Made by a program: the position numbers and the translations under genes. A model generated the notes under the pieces. That model saw only the letters and a program-made list of their open reading frames with translations, did not search any database and was not told the DNA's origin. Positions 53,272-61,306 of a DNA stretch of 64,000 nucleotides are shown piece after piece; the stretch's first letter is position 1, and every line of letters starts with the position of its first letter. The DNA is from Pedobacter antarcticus (GTDB taxonomy: Bacteria; Bacteroidota; Bacteroidia; Sphingobacteriales; Sphingobacteriaceae): positions 62,001-126,000 of the forward strand of contig NZ_FONS01000009.1 in assembly GCF_900112985.1 (NCBI RefSeq). The letters run 5' to 3'.

Positions 53272-53360
53272 GTAAATCTTACAAATCAATCCTATAATTT
53301 CACAATAGAAATCCCCTTTGTTATTGCCAATTTTGTATTGTTAAATAAAGCAATCGAGAT

Positions 53361-55772
53361 ATGGCAACGAATAGAGATACAATATATATTCCCTTAGAGG
53401 ATGTAGAAAGTGAGCATTGTGCATTAATAGTAGATAAAGGACTGGCACAGGTGCAAGGTGTGGAAAGCCACAAAGTAGAGCTAAACAACCGCAGGGTGGC
53501 TATTACCGTTAATGATAACGAGGTAGTAGGCGAAGCTGTAAAGGCAATCAAAGATTTAGGCTACGGCGTTCCTACCGTTAAAAAGACTTATCCTGTATTG
53601 GGTATGACCTGTGCGTCCTGTGCAGGCAGTGCCGAAAGTATGGCAAAATATACTTCTGGGGTAGTAAATGCCGAAGTGAATTACGGTACAGGAAACCTCA
53701 ACGTTGAGTTCCTGCCGAATATAACCAGTTCCGAGCAAATCCGTAAAGCGGTACAGGATGGCGGTTATGACCTCTTGCTCGAAGACGAGAACAAGCAGCA
53801 AGAAACCTTAGAAGCTATCCACGCCGAAAAATTCAAAAAACTTAAAAACAAAACCATTTGGGCGGTAATCCTATCGCTCCCAGTAGTCATTATCGGTATG
53901 TTCTTTATGGATATGCCTTATGGTAATGAAATAATGTGGGCATTCTCCACTCCAGTAGTTTTATGGTTAGGTAAAGACTTCTTTATCAATGCATGGAAGC
54001 AGGCAAAGCACCGTTCCGCCAATATGGACACGTTGGTTGCCTTGAGTACAGGTATCGCCTATATATTCAGTGTATTCAATATGCTGTTTATGGACTTTTG
54101 GCATCAAAGAGGCTTACACGCACACGTGTACTTTGAAGCGGCAGCCGTAATCGTTGCCTTTATTCTATTGGGTAAATTATTGGAAGAAAAAGCCAAAGGC
54201 AATACCTCATCAGCCATTAAAAAGCTGATGGGCTTACAGCCGAAAACGGTTATCGTAATAGAAGCCTACGGCACGGAAAGACAAAAAGCCATCGAAGATG
54301 TAAACGCAGGCGATATTATTTTGGTTAAGCCTGGCGAAAAAATTGCAGTGGATGGTATGGTCGTATCGGGCAATTCTTATGTAGATGAAAGTATGCTAAG
54401 CGGTGAGCCTGTTCCGGTACTGAAAAAGGAAAACGAAAAGGTATTTGCAGGAACCATCAACCAAAAAGGTAGCTTCCAGTTCAAGGCGGTAAAAGTGGGT
54501 AAAGAAACAATGCTTGCCCAAATTATCAAAATGGTACAGGACGCACAAGGAAGTAAAGCACCTGTACAAAAACTGGTGGATAAAATAGCAGGTATTTTTG
54601 TTCCGGTAGTAATGGGTATCGCTGTTCTGACGTTCTTTTTATGGCTGATATTAGGAGGCGACAACGGCTTAGTACAAGGTCTTTTAGCAGCCGTTACCGT
54701 ATTAGTCATTGCTTGCCCTTGTGCTTTAGGCTTGGCTACACCGACCGCTATTATGGTAGGCGTTGGTAAAGGTGCTGAAAACGGCATCCTGATTAAAGAT
54801 GCGGAAAGCCTGGAATTGGCGAAAAAAGTGAACGCCATCGTATTGGATAAAACAGGTACGATTACCGAGGGAAGACCCGAAGTTACAGGCATCCAATGGC
54901 TGAACAATGACGATGCTACCAAAGATGTTTTATTGAGCATCGAAAAGCAATCTGAACACCCATTAGCGGAAGCCGTCGTGAAGCATTTGGAGGGCGTTTC
55001 CACCACTGCATTATCAAACTTTGACAGTATCACAGGTAAAGGCGCAAAAGCCGATTACAACAACGACACTTACTATGTAGGTAATAAAAAGCTGTTAGCT
55101 GAAAACAACATTACCATTGCCGACCAACTGCAACAGCAGGCAGACGAATGGGGCACGCAGTCTAAAACCGTTATCTGGTTTGCAAACAGCAAACAGGCAC
55201 TTTCTGTAGTGGCGATTTCCGATAAAATCAAAGAAACATCGGTAGCAGCTATCAAGGAAATACAGGATATGGGCATAGACCTGTATATGTTGACCGGAGA
55301 TAACGAAGCGACTGCCAAAGCCATTGCACAGCAAACAGGCATCGGGCATTATAAAGCAGAAGTATTGCCACAGCACAAAGCCGACTTTGTAAAAGAACTA
55401 CAAGCACAGGGCAAAGTAGTAGCAATGGTCGGGGACGGTATCAATGACAGTACAGCTCTTGCAACTGCCGATGTAAGCATTGCAATGGGTAAAGGTTCTG
55501 ATATCGCAATGGACGTGGCGAAGATGACCATTATTTCATCAGACCTGACCAAAATACCGCAGGCGATTAGATTATCTAAACAGACCGTCGCGACCATCAA
55601 GCAAAACCTGTTTTGGGCGTTCATCTATAACCTAATCGGTATTCCGATTGCAGCAGGTATCCTATATCCTATCAATGGTTTCTTATTGAACCCGATGATT
55701 GCAGGAGCAGCAATGGCATTGAGCAGCGTTAGCGTGGTAAGTAACAGCCTTCGATTGAAGTGGAAGAGATAA
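53361..55772 (+). CDS. copA: Copper-exporting P1B-1 ATPase CopA
   Basis: 803 aa. Two N-terminal HMA-like domains: the first (residues 5-70) lacks the CxxC pair and keeps one Cys (SEHC), the second has GMTCASC (Cys84, Cys87). The transport motif is CPC (Cys452-Pro-Cys454), the phosphorylated Asp is Asp496 (DKTGT), and the hinge is GDGINDS (S where A is usual). Eight membrane helices. Exports Cu(I) from the cytoplasm. Followed by a CopZ-like gene 99 nt later. Confidence 0.96.
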   Translation: MATNRDTIYIPLEDVESEHCALIVDKGLAQVQGVESHKVELNNRRVAITVNDNEVVGEAVKAIKDLGYGVPTVKKTYPVLGMTCASCAGSAESMAKYTSGVVNAEVNYGTGNLNVEFLPNITSSEQIRKAVQDGGYDLLLEDENKQQETLEAIHAEKFKKLKNKTIWAVILSLPVVIIGMFFMDMPYGNEIMWAFSTPVVLWLGKDFFINAWKQAKHRSANMDTLVALSTGIAYIFSVFNMLFMDFWHQRGLHAHVYFEAAAVIVAFILLGKLLEEKAKGNTSSAIKKLMGLQPKTVIVIEAYGTERQKAIEDVNAGDIILVKPGEKIAVDGMVVSGNSYVDESMLSGEPVPVLKKENEKVFAGTINQKGSFQFKAVKVGKETMLAQIIKMVQDAQGSKAPVQKLVDKIAGIFVPVVMGIAVLTFFLWLILGGDNGLVQGLLAAVTVLVIACPCALGLATPTAIMVGVGKGAENGILIKDAESLELAKKVNAIVLDKTGTITEGRPEVTGIQWLNNDDATKDVLLSIEKQSEHPLAEAVVKHLEGVSTTALSNFDSITGKGAKADYNNDTYYVGNKKLLAENNITIADQLQQQADEWGTQSKTVIWFANSKQALSVVAISDKIKETSVAAIKEIQDMGIDLYMLTGDNEATAKAIAQQTGIGHYKAEVLPQHKADFVKELQAQGKVVAMVGDGINDSTALATADVSIAMGKGSDIAMDVAKMTIISSDLTKIPQAIRLSKQTVATIKQNLFWAFIYNLIGIPIAAGILYPINGFLLNPMIAGAAMALSSVSVVSNSLRLKWKR

Positions 55773-55871
55773 ATCAGTAAATCTCACAAATCAAACAGGA
55801 AATTACATAACAATAATTAACAGTACAACACGGAAATTTGTACTATCAGATAACTCTAAAATTTGTAAACG

Positions 55872-56096
55872 ATGGAAAATAAACAATTTCAATTTAAGAC
55901 CAACATTAATTGTGGTGGGTGTTTAGCATCTGTAAAGCCACATTTGGATAATGCCGATGGCATCTGCCATTGGGAGGTTGATACTAATGATAAGAATAAG
56001 GTGCTAACTGTGAAGTCAGAGGGCATTACTGAGCAAGAGGTAATATCAACCGTACAAAAGGCAGGCTTTAAAATAGAAGTTCTGCCTACAGAATAG
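55872..56096 (+). CDS. CopZ-like HMA metallochaperone
   Basis: 74 aa single HMA domain with INCGGC (Cys14, Cys17) in place of MTCxxC. Likely passes Cu(I) to CopA; the substitution of Met by Asn-Ile context may alter affinity. Followed by a strong terminator. Confidence 0.88.
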   Translation: MENKQFQFKTNINCGGCLASVKPHLDNADGICHWEVDTNDKNKVLTVKSEGITEQEVISTVQKAGFKIEVLPTE

Positions 56097-56110
56097 CTTT
56101 TATTGATATA

Positions 56111-56162
56111 CCTATTTGATTATTTTTGCAAATTTTAATGTAAAATAATCAAATAGGTTTTT
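56111..56162 (+). terminator. Terminator after the CopZ-like gene
   Basis: CCTATTTGATTATTTT (56111-56126) and AAAATAATCAAATAGG (56142-56157) form a perfect 16-bp stem with a 15-nt loop, followed by T5 (56158-56162). Confidence 0.93.
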
Positions 56163-56202
56163 ATATGTGTGAAAATTATATCAATTGAAAAAAATAATTT
56201 CA

Positions 56203-56210
56203 TACTTTTG
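56203..56210 (+). promoter_or_regulatory. -7 box directly before Cys-rich gene
   Basis: TACTTTTG, a full TAnnTTTG match, 5 nt before the TTG start at 56216. A TTG at 56185-56187 is 15 nt upstream, closer than the usual 19-21. Confidence 0.55.
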
Positions 56211-56215
56211 AAGAG

Positions 56216-56599
56216 TTGAAAAATTTGAATATACATATCGGCATAGTCATACTTTTTTGTTTGGGCTTCCTTTTGATGCCCAATCAAAGTTATGCGTGTT
56301 CAAAAAAATCAACAAAAACTGAACAATCTTCATGTTCTAAAAAGAAAGCTTTAAAAGCCCAAGATTGCTGTAAGACCAAATCCTGTAAAAAAAGTAAGGA
56401 AGATAAAGGACATTGTAGTGGTAATTGTAAAGATAAAACCTGTACAAATAATGCCCCATCACCCTCTATCGCTATAATCTCACATTTAGAGATCAATAGA
56501 GACTATTTTGCAGAAATAAAAAAGCAAAAGTTTGGTTTCAAACAAATTCATTATTCTTCGGGATACTTTTCCATTTGGCAACCGCCTAAAATAAGCTAA
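56216..56599 (+). CDS. Small secreted Cys/Lys-rich protein with FSxWxPP tail
   Basis: 127 aa, start TTG at 56216 (no in-frame ATG or GTG after the upstream TAA at 56195). Signal peptide to about residue 27 (ending SYA), then 12 Cys in a Lys/Ser-rich stretch (CSKK, CCKTKSCKK, CSGNCKDKTC), like a metallothionein. C-terminus FSIWQPPKIS mirrors that of the 41416 protein. Between CopZ-like and HMA-DUF3347 genes; presumably binds copper in the periplasm. Function not established. Confidence 0.72.
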   Translation: MKNLNIHIGIVILFCLGFLLMPNQSYACSKKSTKTEQSSCSKKKALKAQDCCKTKSCKKSKEDKGHCSGNCKDKTCTNNAPSPSIAIISHLEINRDYFAEIKKQKFGFKQIHYSSGYFSIWQPPKIS

Positions 56600-56738
56600 T
56601 ACCATTGGCATGATAGCCATAAGTGTGCTTTATCAAAATCTGTTCAGGTTTTTGTAAATCCCTTATTTATATAATTTACTAAGAAATTTCAAACAGAAAT
56701 AGGTTTTTATTATTCCCATTTCTCAAAATGTAATTATT

Positions 56739-57620
56739 ATGAAATCATTATCAAAAATAGTGATGGTAATCGCTGTATTACTATCCTCAATAAATGCTTT
56801 CGCACAAATCAAGAATGCGAAAACTGAAATCGTAAAGATTTATGGCAATTGTGATCTTTGCAAAACCACCATAGAAAAAGCAGGTAACTTAAAAAAAGTA
56901 GCCAATGTGGAGTGGAACGAAGATACCAAAATGGCTACACTCACCTACGACGGCAACAAAACAAATCAAGATGAAATCCTGAAACGTATCGCTTTGGCTG
57001 GTTATGACAGCGATAAATTCCGTGCGCCGGATGACGTATATGCTAAACTTGCCGGATGTTGCCAGTACGATAGACCTATAAAGACGGCTACCAAAAACAA
57101 AGAAGCAGGAATGAACATGAGTGCCGGGCATGGCAATCACAACCATAGCGAAATGACAACATCCGCTAACAAAGAAGCAAGCCCAGACCAATCACAGTTA
57201 AAAGCTGTATTTGCCAACTACTTTTCAGTGAAAGATGCTTTGATAAAAACTGATGCATCCATCACGTCTGCCAAAGCCACTGAACTGGCTGCATCCATTA
57301 AGGCTGTAGATATGAATAAACTATCGGCAGAAGAGCATATAGTTTGGATGAAAGTAATGCAAAACCTAATAACCACTGCGGAAAGCATTGCAAAATCAAA
57401 AGATGTTGTAAAACAACGGGGTGCATTTGCAGCACTTTCGGAAGGCATCTACACACTTGCTAAAGTTTCCAAGCAGGATACTCCTGTTTATTACCAGCAT
57501 TGTCCTATGTACAATGGAGGTAAGGGTGCAAATTGGCTAAGCAAAGAGAATGAGGTGAAAAATCCGTATTACGGCTCACAGATGCTTACCTGCGGCAGTA
57601 CAGTTGAAACTATTAAATAA
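56739..57620 (+). CDS. Periplasmic HMA + DUF3347 copper-binding protein
   Basis: 293 aa. Signal peptide (ending AFAQ, residue 23), HMA domain with CDLC (residues about 38-41), a CCQYD segment, a Met/His-rich linker (MNMSAGHGNHNHSEM) and a C-terminal DUF3347 domain with HCPMYNGGKGANWLSKE and NPYYGSQMLTCG. Same DUF3347 end as the lipoprotein at 60078. Presumably a periplasmic Cu(I) carrier. Overlaps the next frame by 17 nt only if a longer start is used. Confidence 0.88.
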   Translation: MKSLSKIVMVIAVLLSSINAFAQIKNAKTEIVKIYGNCDLCKTTIEKAGNLKKVANVEWNEDTKMATLTYDGNKTNQDEILKRIALAGYDSDKFRAPDDVYAKLAGCCQYDRPIKTATKNKEAGMNMSAGHGNHNHSEMTTSANKEASPDQSQLKAVFANYFSVKDALIKTDASITSAKATELAASIKAVDMNKLSAEEHIVWMKVMQNLITTAESIAKSKDVVKQRGAFAALSEGIYTLAKVSKQDTPVYYQHCPMYNGGKGANWLSKENEVKNPYYGSQMLTCGSTVETIK

Positions 57621-57633
57621 CAGTTTTAAAGAT

Positions 57634-57939
57634 ATGGTACAGTATAATGACATGGTTCAGGCTCTCAAAGACCTTGAACAACGTGGTTACAGTATAGATT
57701 TTAGTCTGTTACCGGACTGCCTGTATTGTGCATCAAGTAACCTGAAACTAAAACCAGAGGACTTTACTGTTATGGAAACACATAGGTTTGAAAGCCTTGA
57801 TAGCAGTCCAGATAACAATTCCGTGATTTATGCCATCTCATCCAATGATGGTAAGAATAAAGGGGTACTTGTTGATGCCTATGGTACCTATGCAGAGGAA
57901 ATGACCTATGAGATGGCAAAAAGATTGAGTTCAACATAA
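57634..57939 (+). CDS. Small protein, often labelled phosphoribosylpyrophosphate synthetase-like
   Basis: 101 aa from the ATG at 57634 (MVQYNDMVQALKDLE), chosen to avoid overlap with the DUF3347 gene. The family recurs in Bacteroidota copper loci, and database labels naming it PRPP synthetase are not supported: it is far too short and has no PRPP loop. Possesses CLYC and a DFTVMETHRFE segment. Function unknown; 19 nt before copB. Confidence 0.7.
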   Translation: MVQYNDMVQALKDLEQRGYSIDFSLLPDCLYCASSNLKLKPEDFTVMETHRFESLDSSPDNNSVIYAISSNDGKNKGVLVDAYGTYAEEMTYEMAKRLSST

Positions 57940-57957
57940 CTTTTAAAACTTCTTGTT

Positions 57958-60072
57958 ATGAAAAAATACACATGCCCAATGCACCCACAGGTGCTAAAAG
58001 ACGAACCTGGAAAATGCCCGCTATGTGGCATGACATTGGTTCCCATTGGAGGAGGGCCGGCTACTAATGGACACACATCCCGACATTCGGGACATTCTCC
58101 GCATGACTATGGTAACGAAAACTTTAACAAGCATGAGGGACATCATACAGGAGATTTCCTTTCACGCTTTTGGATAAGTCTTGTGATCACCATTCCTATC
58201 CTTTTGCTATCGCACATGATACAGCAATGGTTGGGGTTCAATATTACTTTCCCTGGTGACAAATATGTGCTGCTGGCTTTGGGCACGGTGATTTATATCT
58301 ATGGTGGCTTACCATTCTTAAAGGGAATGATCGGAGAGATGAAAGCTAAAGCCATAGGAATGATGACACTTGTTGCCATTGCAATATCTGTGGCTTATAT
58401 CTATTCGGTTGCCGTTGTTTTCGGCTTGCAGGGCATGGATTTCTTCTGGGAACTGGCAACACTTATTGACATCATGCTGTTAGGGCATTGGTTGGAAATG
58501 CGCTCCCAAATGGCTGCATCACGGGCATTACAATCATTGGTTGCTTTGCTGCCTAATGATGTTACCGTAGAACGAAACGGAGAAGCAGTAAAGATAAAAC
58601 TTGAAGACCTGCAAAATGGTGAAACGGTAATCATAAAACCGGGAGAAAAAATTCCTGCCGATGGATCGGTACTGGAGGGACATTCGTATATGAACGAAAG
58701 TATGCTAACCGGAGAAAGTGTTCCAGTAAAAAAGGAAAAGGACGATAAGGTAATTGCGGGTTCCATCAATGGAGATGGAGCATTGAAAGTGCAGGTAACG
58801 GCAGTTGGAAAGGACAGCTATCTGAACAGGGTAATCAATCTAGTGCAGGAAGCTCAGGCTACCAAATCCAATACTCAGAACCTTGCGGATAAAGTTGCGA
58901 AATGGCTCACTTTCATTGCTATTGCAGTAGGCATAGCCACATTTGTTTATTGGTTTGCCAATAGTGGAGATATTGCCTTTGCACTTGAAAGAATGGTGAC
59001 AGTGATGGTAACAGCCTGCCCGCACGCATTGGGCGTAGCAATCCCGTTGGTAGTTGCCATTTCCACAACGCTTTCTGCAACCAATGGTCTGCTTATCCGC
59101 AACCGAACAGCGTTTGAAACAACCCGAAAACTCTCTACAGTCATTTTTGATAAGACAGGAACGCTCACTAAAGGCTCACATGCTGTAGAAAAGGTCATTC
59201 CATTAACAGAGGAATATAATGCCGATGAGGTTATCCAGTACGCTGCCGCAGTACAGCAAAATTCAGAACACCACATTGCAAAAGGCATCATGGCTACGTT
59301 GAAAGAAAAGAGCCTCAACTTATGGAAATCTCAAAACTTCAGCTATATGCAGGGCATAGGTGTAAAAGGTGTTGTAAACGGTAAAAATGTCGTAGCTGGC
59401 GGTCCGAATTATTTCACCGAAAACCACCTTCAAATGCCAGAAGTTCCAGCCGAAATCAATCAGGAAGCCGAAACGGTAAACTTCGTTCTCATTGATGATC
59501 AGGTAATCGGCATCATTACGTTGGCAGATAGCATCCGTGAGGGTTCGGCACAAGCGATTGATGAGCTCAAAAAAATGGGTATTAAGTCCTTTCTCCTCAC
59601 CGGGGATAACGACAAGATTGCTGCTGCGGTAGCAGAGAAATTAGGAATGGACGGATATTTAGCCAATGTGCTTCCACACAACAAGCAAGAAAAAGTAAAA
59701 GAGTTTCAAGATAAAGGCGAAGTCGTGGCAATGACAGGTGATGGTGTGAACGATGCACCGGCACTGGCACAGGCAGACGTCGGTATTGCCGTTGGTTCTG
59801 GTACGGACGTTGCTGCCGAAACAGCGGATATCATATTGGTAGACAGCGATCCGAGGGACGTGGTCAAATTGATCGACTTCGGCAAACTTACCTATAAAAA
59901 AATGGTACAGAACCTGATATGGGCGGTTGGCTACAACGTAGTGGCAATACCGCTTGCAGCAGGCGTACTCTATCCAAATTTTATTCTAAGTCCTGCCATG
60001 GGCGCTGTACTGATGAGTGTAAGTACCATTGTAGTGGCTATTAACGCAAGTTTTTTAAAAATCAAAAAATAA
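57958..60072 (+). CDS. copB: P1B-type copper ATPase CopB (CPH motif)
   Basis: 704 aa. An N-terminal heavy-metal-binding YHS-like domain (YTCPMHPQVLKDEPGKCPLCGM, landmark CPMHP...CPLCGM) and a His-rich stretch, then eight helices. The transport motif is CPH (Cys354-Pro-His356), the phosphorylated Asp is Asp398, and the hinge GDGVNDAPAL is intact. CPH marks the P1B-3 (Cu2+/Ag+) group, distinct from CopA. Located between two DUF3347 genes. Confidence 0.95.
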   Translation: MKKYTCPMHPQVLKDEPGKCPLCGMTLVPIGGGPATNGHTSRHSGHSPHDYGNENFNKHEGHHTGDFLSRFWISLVITIPILLLSHMIQQWLGFNITFPGDKYVLLALGTVIYIYGGLPFLKGMIGEMKAKAIGMMTLVAIAISVAYIYSVAVVFGLQGMDFFWELATLIDIMLLGHWLEMRSQMAASRALQSLVALLPNDVTVERNGEAVKIKLEDLQNGETVIIKPGEKIPADGSVLEGHSYMNESMLTGESVPVKKEKDDKVIAGSINGDGALKVQVTAVGKDSYLNRVINLVQEAQATKSNTQNLADKVAKWLTFIAIAVGIATFVYWFANSGDIAFALERMVTVMVTACPHALGVAIPLVVAISTTLSATNGLLIRNRTAFETTRKLSTVIFDKTGTLTKGSHAVEKVIPLTEEYNADEVIQYAAAVQQNSEHHIAKGIMATLKEKSLNLWKSQNFSYMQGIGVKGVVNGKNVVAGGPNYFTENHLQMPEVPAEINQEAETVNFVLIDDQVIGIITLADSIREGSAQAIDELKKMGIKSFLLTGDNDKIAAAVAEKLGMDGYLANVLPHNKQEKVKEFQDKGEVVAMTGDGVNDAPALAQADVGIAVGSGTDVAAETADIILVDSDPRDVVKLIDFGKLTYKKMVQNLIWAVGYNVVAIPLAAGVLYPNFILSPAMGAVLMSVSTIVVAINASFLKIKK

Positions 60073-60077
60073 ATAAA

Positions 60078-60737
60078 ATGAAAAATCTAACATTATCAAT
60101 TATTGCCGTTACCATGGCATTTATAACAGTATCATGCAATCAGGTGTCGAACAAGAACGAGCAATCTTCAAACGATACTTCAGATGTATCACAAGAACAG
60201 ACAGTTTCCCAACCAAACGGAGGTGATACGATAGCTGCGCCTGGCGTAAGTGAAACACCGAACGGTCAGCAAACAACAGCAACTGAACAAGAAAAGAAAT
60301 TTTCTATCGCACCCATCGTTACAGATTATCTTTCATTAAAGAATGCCCTTGTTTCAGACAATGACAAAGCTGCAGCCAGTGCAGGAAAAAAACTATTAGC
60401 CACTTTGAATAAAGTGGACTTGAAAGCTATTCCTGCCGATAAGCATAAACAGTACATGGAAATAGCGGACGATGCAAAAGAACATGCGGAACATATCAAC
60501 GAAAATGTTGGCAACATTCACCACCAACGGGAACACTTAGCAGTACTTGGCGAAGGTTTGAAAGATCTGATTGAATTATTTGGGACAACACAAACATTGT
60601 ATCAAAACCATTGCCCGATGTTCAATGACGGAAAGGGTGCTGTTTGGTTCAGCGAAAACAAGGAAATCAAAAACCCGTACTATGGCTCCAAAATGATGAC
60701 ATGCGGAAAGGTGGAAAAAACAATCACCGGTAAATAA
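60078..60737 (+). CDS. DUF3347 periplasmic lipoprotein
   Basis: 219 aa. Signal peptide with lipobox VSC (Cys at residue 20), a Thr/Gln/Ser-rich linker and a C-terminal DUF3347 domain (YQNHCPMFNDGKGAVWFSE, NPYYGSKMMTCG). The HCPMxNxGKGAxW and YYGSxMxTCG blocks equal those of the 56739 protein, so they are likely functional partners on either side of the ATPase. 5 nt after copB. Confidence 0.88.
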   Translation: MKNLTLSIIAVTMAFITVSCNQVSNKNEQSSNDTSDVSQEQTVSQPNGGDTIAAPGVSETPNGQQTTATEQEKKFSIAPIVTDYLSLKNALVSDNDKAAASAGKKLLATLNKVDLKAIPADKHKQYMEIADDAKEHAEHINENVGNIHHQREHLAVLGEGLKDLIELFGTTQTLYQNHCPMFNDGKGAVWFSENKEIKNPYYGSKMMTCGKVEKTITGK

Positions 60738-60838
60738 ATTCTCTGTGCCCTTGCTGTTCCTTCATGAAAGCATGGTCTAACAAGGAGAAGCCGAACAACC
60801 TCATTCAGCGTTTTTAAATGAAGCAACATGAAACATTT

Positions 60839-61294
60839 ATGTCCCTAAAAAAGAAAATCATATTGGGGTTGGCTGTTATCCTAATCGGTATACAGTTTTT
60901 TCAGCCATTACGTAACCAATCGGACGAAGTGCCCGCAACCCATATCGAAAAGGTATATAGCGTGCCACAAAACGTAAATGCCATCCTTGCCCAATCATGT
61001 TACGACTGCCATAGCAACAACACAAGCTATCCGTGGTACAGTCGCATCCAGCCCGGAGCATGGTACTTGGCAGAGCATATCAAAAAAGGCAAAGAGGAAC
61101 TGAACTTTAGCGAGTTTGGTGAATATTCTGCCCGCAAGCAGCGAAGTAAGTTAAGAGCTATGTCAGGACAGATCAAGGACGGGGAAATGCCTTTGTCGTC
61201 ATACACATTAATTCATCGCAATGCAATATTGTCGGAAGAGGATAAGCAGATTTTGATGAAATGGTTTGGTGCAATGGAAGATAGCATTAAATAA
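60839..61294 (+). CDS. Haem-binding domain protein (c-type, CxxCH)
   Basis: 151 aa from the ATG at 60839 (MSLKKKIILGLAVIL); two nearby upstream in-frame or near-frame ATGs exist, so the start is ambiguous by 7 codons (60818). One membrane anchor (residues about 7-24) and the haem-attachment motif CYDCH, followed by NTSYPWYSRIQPGAWYLAEHI. Extracytoplasmic. Ends 12 nt before the multicopper oxidase, suggesting redox partnership. Confidence 0.87.
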   Translation: MSLKKKIILGLAVILIGIQFFQPLRNQSDEVPATHIEKVYSVPQNVNAILAQSCYDCHSNNTSYPWYSRIQPGAWYLAEHIKKGKEELNFSEFGEYSARKQRSKLRAMSGQIKDGEMPLSSYTLIHRNAILSEEDKQILMKWFGAMEDSIK

Positions 61295-61306
61295 AATTTT
61301 TAAATA

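Noticed and set aside
57604..57633. Longer start for the small gene after HMA-DUF3347
   Set aside because: Would overlap the preceding gene by 17 nt; the ATG at 57634 fits the family start and the spacing.
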